7,763 nt of DNA, taken from contig CANQZO010000088.1 of NCBI GenBank assembly GCA_947628355.1, positions 1 to 7,763 of the forward strand, written 5' to 3'. A program made the translations under genes and the position numbers. The DNA comes from Candidatus Gastranaerophilales bacterium (lineage in GTDB: Bacteria > Cyanobacteriota > Vampirovibrionia > Gastranaerophilales > Gastranaerophilaceae). The notes beneath the pieces were generated by a model. The model saw only the letters and a program-made list of their open reading frames with translations, was not told the DNA's origin and made no database searches. Every line of letters begins with the position of its first letter. Position 1 is the stretch's first letter. This document shows, in pieces, positions 6,387 to 7,763 of this stretch.

Positions 6387-7088
6387 TTATACCGTAGCAG
6401 ATTGATTTAATTGTATTTGTTTCAGAACTTTTTTTGCGTTTTCGTATTCTCTTGATATTTCTGCAGTGAAATTTATGGACTCTAAATCCCTTGATATCGC
6501 TTCTTTGCAAGCATACATATCGTTTATTGTGCATTTTGATAACGGATTTGTCGTCTTTCCTGCCGAGTTATATATCTTTTTAAATATTTCCTGCGTTTTA
6601 TAGTCATATCCCGGCATTTTGTTTTTATATGCATAATATTTGTATAATGCTCGGGCAATTGTATATATTTCAAGTTCTTCAGCATTAAATATCATCATTT
6701 CTCTGCTGTTATAGGATAATTTTATTTGGCTTGTACCGATAAAACCTGTTATTAAATTTAATATTATTGCTTTAATTCCTTTTAACGGGATTAAAAATCC
6801 CTCCTCTTCACCGATTTTCTGTAACCATTTATCAGCATTTTTTATCCTGTAAACACTTATCCCTTTAAGTTTTGCAAATTCTATAAGTTCTTCGGGATTG
6901 TTAATATGTTTTTTTACAATAGCTTTTACTTCGGCATTTATTTTTGATTTTATTGCTTCCGTTTGAGAACTCAATTTTAAATTACAGCTTGCGTTCATTA
7001 CATGTTTTGTTGTTGAGTTCTTATATAAAACTTGGTTTATTTTGTTTTTCTTATTAAATATATTTTTTATAAAATCCAAAAAAAACAT
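6387..7088 (-). CDS. Hypothetical 233-aa protein
   Basis: I do not recognise this family. The N-terminus (residues 1-30) is an amphipathic, Lys/Asn-rich stretch beginning MFFLDFIKNIFNKKNK, which might associate with the membrane but is not a convincing signal peptide. Residues 42-92 look helical and charged. A hydrophobic stretch at about 97-119 (GFLIPLKGIKAIILNLITGF) is broken by two lysines and is borderline as a membrane helix. Residues 137-165 form an aromatic-rich helix (ALYKYYAYKNKMPGYDY), and the C-terminus is again helical and charged. There are three cysteines (C35 and two in KCTINDMYACKE). A Shine-Dalgarno AAGGGG at 7100-7095 lies 6 nt from the ATG and fixes the start. The gene converges on the kinase with one base between stops and diverges from the ABC permease gene. 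Its base composition matches its neighbours, and the intact frame with a good ribosome site supports a real gene. Confidence 0.85.
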   Translation of the reverse strand: MFFLDFIKNIFNKKNKINQVLYKNSTTKHVMNASCNLKLSSQTEAIKSKINAEVKAIVKKHINNPEELIEFAKLKGISVYRIKNADKWLQKIGEEEGFLIPLKGIKAIILNLITGFIGTSQIKLSYNSREMMIFNAEELEIYTIARALYKYYAYKNKMPGYDYKTQEIFKKIYNSAGKTTNPLSKCTINDMYACKEAISRDLESINFTAEISREYENAKKVLKQIQLNQSATV

Positions 7089-7120
7089 AGTTCGCCCCTT
7101 ATATATTTAAAAACATTTTT

Positions 7121-7144
7121 AATGCAAATATTGCGTTTTGCGTT
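7121..7144. repeat. Tandem heptamer with an inverted third copy, candidate operator
   Basis: TTGCGTT occurs twice head to tail (7131-7137 and 7138-7144), directly abutting the TATAAT box at 7145. AATGCAA at 7121-7127 is an inverted copy with one mismatch, making AATGCAA-ATA-TTGCGTT a near-palindrome. This occupies the place where a -35 would sit for the permease promoter, and no good -35 is visible there. An operator for a sugar-responsive regulator is a reasonable inference. The regulator family cannot be named from this. Confidence 0.5.
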
Positions 7145-7150
7145 TATAAT
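7145..7150 (+). promoter_or_regulatory. -10 box of the sugar permease promoter
   Basis: A perfect TATAAT lies 15 nt before the TTG start codon. The predicted transcript start is at about 7156-7158, inside the AAGGAGG ribosome site at 7155-7161. The -35 region is taken by the heptamer repeats and has no consensus match, so an activator or unusual spacing may be involved. Confidence 0.55.
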
Positions 7151-7154
7151 TGTT

Positions 7155-7161
7155 AAGGAGG
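7155..7161 (+). promoter_or_regulatory. Strong ribosome binding site deciding a TTG start
   Basis: AAGGAGG, a full-length Shine-Dalgarno, ends 4 nt before TTG at 7166-7168. No in-frame ATG occurs until well inside the conserved membrane region, so TTG is the start. Confidence 0.88.
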
Positions 7162-7165
7162 CTTT

Positions 7166-7763
7166 TTGAATACATACTATAAAAAATATATTCCGTATTT
7201 ATTTTTGCTGCCGGCTTTTATTTTATTGACGCTGTTTTTTTTCATTCCGTTTTTTCAAACAATTCTTTTAAGTTTTCAAGATTTTTCAAATGATATTTAT
7301 AACCCCGTTTTTGCGGGAATTAAAAATTATTCCGCCCTGTTTCATTCTAAAGAATTTTACGGCGCGATGTTTAATACTTTTATGTTTTTGATTATGGTTG
7401 TTCCTTTTCTTGCTGTATTTCCGCTTATAGTTGCAATTTTTATTAACAGAAAAATTAGAGGGATTGGTATTTATAAGGTTATTATTTACCTTCCGGTTGT
7501 TGTTTCGATTGTTGTTGTTGCTATTGCGTTTAAGTGGATGTATGCTCAGCAGGGTATTTTAAACTATTTTATCGAATTATTCGGATTTAACCCAATCGGC
7601 TGGCTTACGGATACAAAATTTGCTCTTTTTGCAGTTGCTCTTGTTACTATTTATAAGGGTATCGGGTATTATATGATGATATATTTGTCCGCATTAATAG
7701 GAGTTCCGAAAGATTTATATGAAGCTGCTCAAACTGACGGGGCGGGCGAAATACAAAAACATC
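7166..7763 (+). CDS. Sugar ABC transporter permease, MalF/UgpA type (partial, 3' end outside window)
   Basis: Membrane-spanning subunit of an ABC importer of the binding-protein-dependent CUT1 (oligosaccharide/glycerol-phosphate) type; the substrate cannot be told. The open frame gives 199 residues from the TTG start. It begins with a short basic tail (NTYYKKY), then TM helix 1 (about 9-33, with the IPFFQTILLSF pattern common in the family) and a GIKNYSALF segment equivalent to the family's G-x-x-N-Y. Further hydrophobic helices lie at about 70-95, 110-127, 158-180. Between them is the FKWMYAQQGILNYFIELFG plus GWLTD segment typical of this family. The EAA loop that docks onto the ATPase begins at E186 (EAAQTDGAG) and is cut by the window end at about two thirds of the usual length near 290 residues. 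A second permease and a binding protein would be expected nearby, off the window. Confidence 0.95.
   Translation, partial: MNTYYKKYIPYLFLLPAFILLTLFFFIPFFQTILLSFQDFSNDIYNPVFAGIKNYSALFHSKEFYGAMFNTFMFLIMVVPFLAVFPLIVAIFINRKIRGIGIYKVIIYLPVVVSIVVVAIAFKWMYAQQGILNYFIELFGFNPIGWLTDTKFALFAVALVTIYKGIGYYMMIYLSALIGVPKDLYEAAQTDGAGEIQKH

Larger units (their letters stand above)
7143..7170 (-). promoter_or_regulatory. Candidate promoter of the 233-aa protein gene, sharing the -10 of the divergent promoter
   Basis: The minus strand carries TTCAAA (7170-7165, 4 of 6) and TATAAA (7148-7143, 5 of 6) with a 16-nt spacer. The start would be near 7136, giving a leader of about 48 nt that contains AAGGGG. The -10 overlaps the plus-strand TATAAT because TTATAA is its own reverse complement. 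A second option, TTGCAT (7127-7122) with TATATA (7105-7100), would place the transcript start downstream of the Shine-Dalgarno and is less likely. Confidence 0.4.

Noticed and set aside
5735..6534. Minus-strand frames at 5735-6001 and 6310-6534.
   Set aside because: The first is antisense to the kinase HisKA/ATPase region; the second overlaps both convergent genes in a wrong frame and has no ribosome site.
7495..7525. GTT-rich run resembling a microsatellite in the permease gene.
   Set aside because: It encodes a valine/isoleucine-rich membrane helix; the repetition follows from codon use.

Overview
The window is AT-rich bacterial DNA. It holds one near-universal housekeeping gene (rpoB, partial), one complete sensor histidine kinase, the start of a sugar ABC-transporter permease and two complete proteins I do not recognise. 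The RpoB sequence is short, lacks room for the two large insertions known from E. coli, and reads like cyanobacterial RpoB near its N-terminus. With the low GC and the lineage-specific-looking hypothetical proteins, this suggests a non-photosynthetic relative of Cyanobacteria (Melainabacteria/Vampirovibrionia, perhaps gut Gastranaerophilales). That placement is inference from remembered family features, not from a search.

Layout. 1-2541 (-): rpoB, first 847 codons, 3' end outside the window. 2542-2811: control region with two promoter-like sites, a perfect 13-bp inverted repeat and a clear intrinsic terminator for the gene upstream. 2812-4488 (-): 558-aa unknown protein with EF-hand-like loops and a beta-rich middle. 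4489-4624: divergent intergenic region with overlapping palindromes and an extended -10 promoter almost touching the next start codon. 4625-6385 (+): WalK/PhoR-like membrane histidine kinase with no response regulator beside it. One base separates its stop from that of the convergent 233-aa unknown gene at 6387-7088 (-). 7089-7165: compact divergent control region with a tandem heptamer abutting a TATAAT box. 7166-7763 (+): first 199 codons of a MalF/UgpA-type permease with a TTG start, cut by the window end.

The genes do not form one pathway. rpoB is a stand-alone unit here: the gene before it ends in its own terminator, and no ribosomal-protein gene precedes it. The kinase and the permease are each divergently paired with an unknown gene, so any functional link would come through shared promoter regions. 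The most unusual signals are regulatory: a kinase transcript predicted to be leaderless, a permease transcript predicted to begin within its own Shine-Dalgarno, a large hairpin between two possible rpoB promoters, and a hairpin inside the end of the kinase gene that may act as its terminator. I saw no RNA gene, CRISPR array, insertion sequence or prophage signature.
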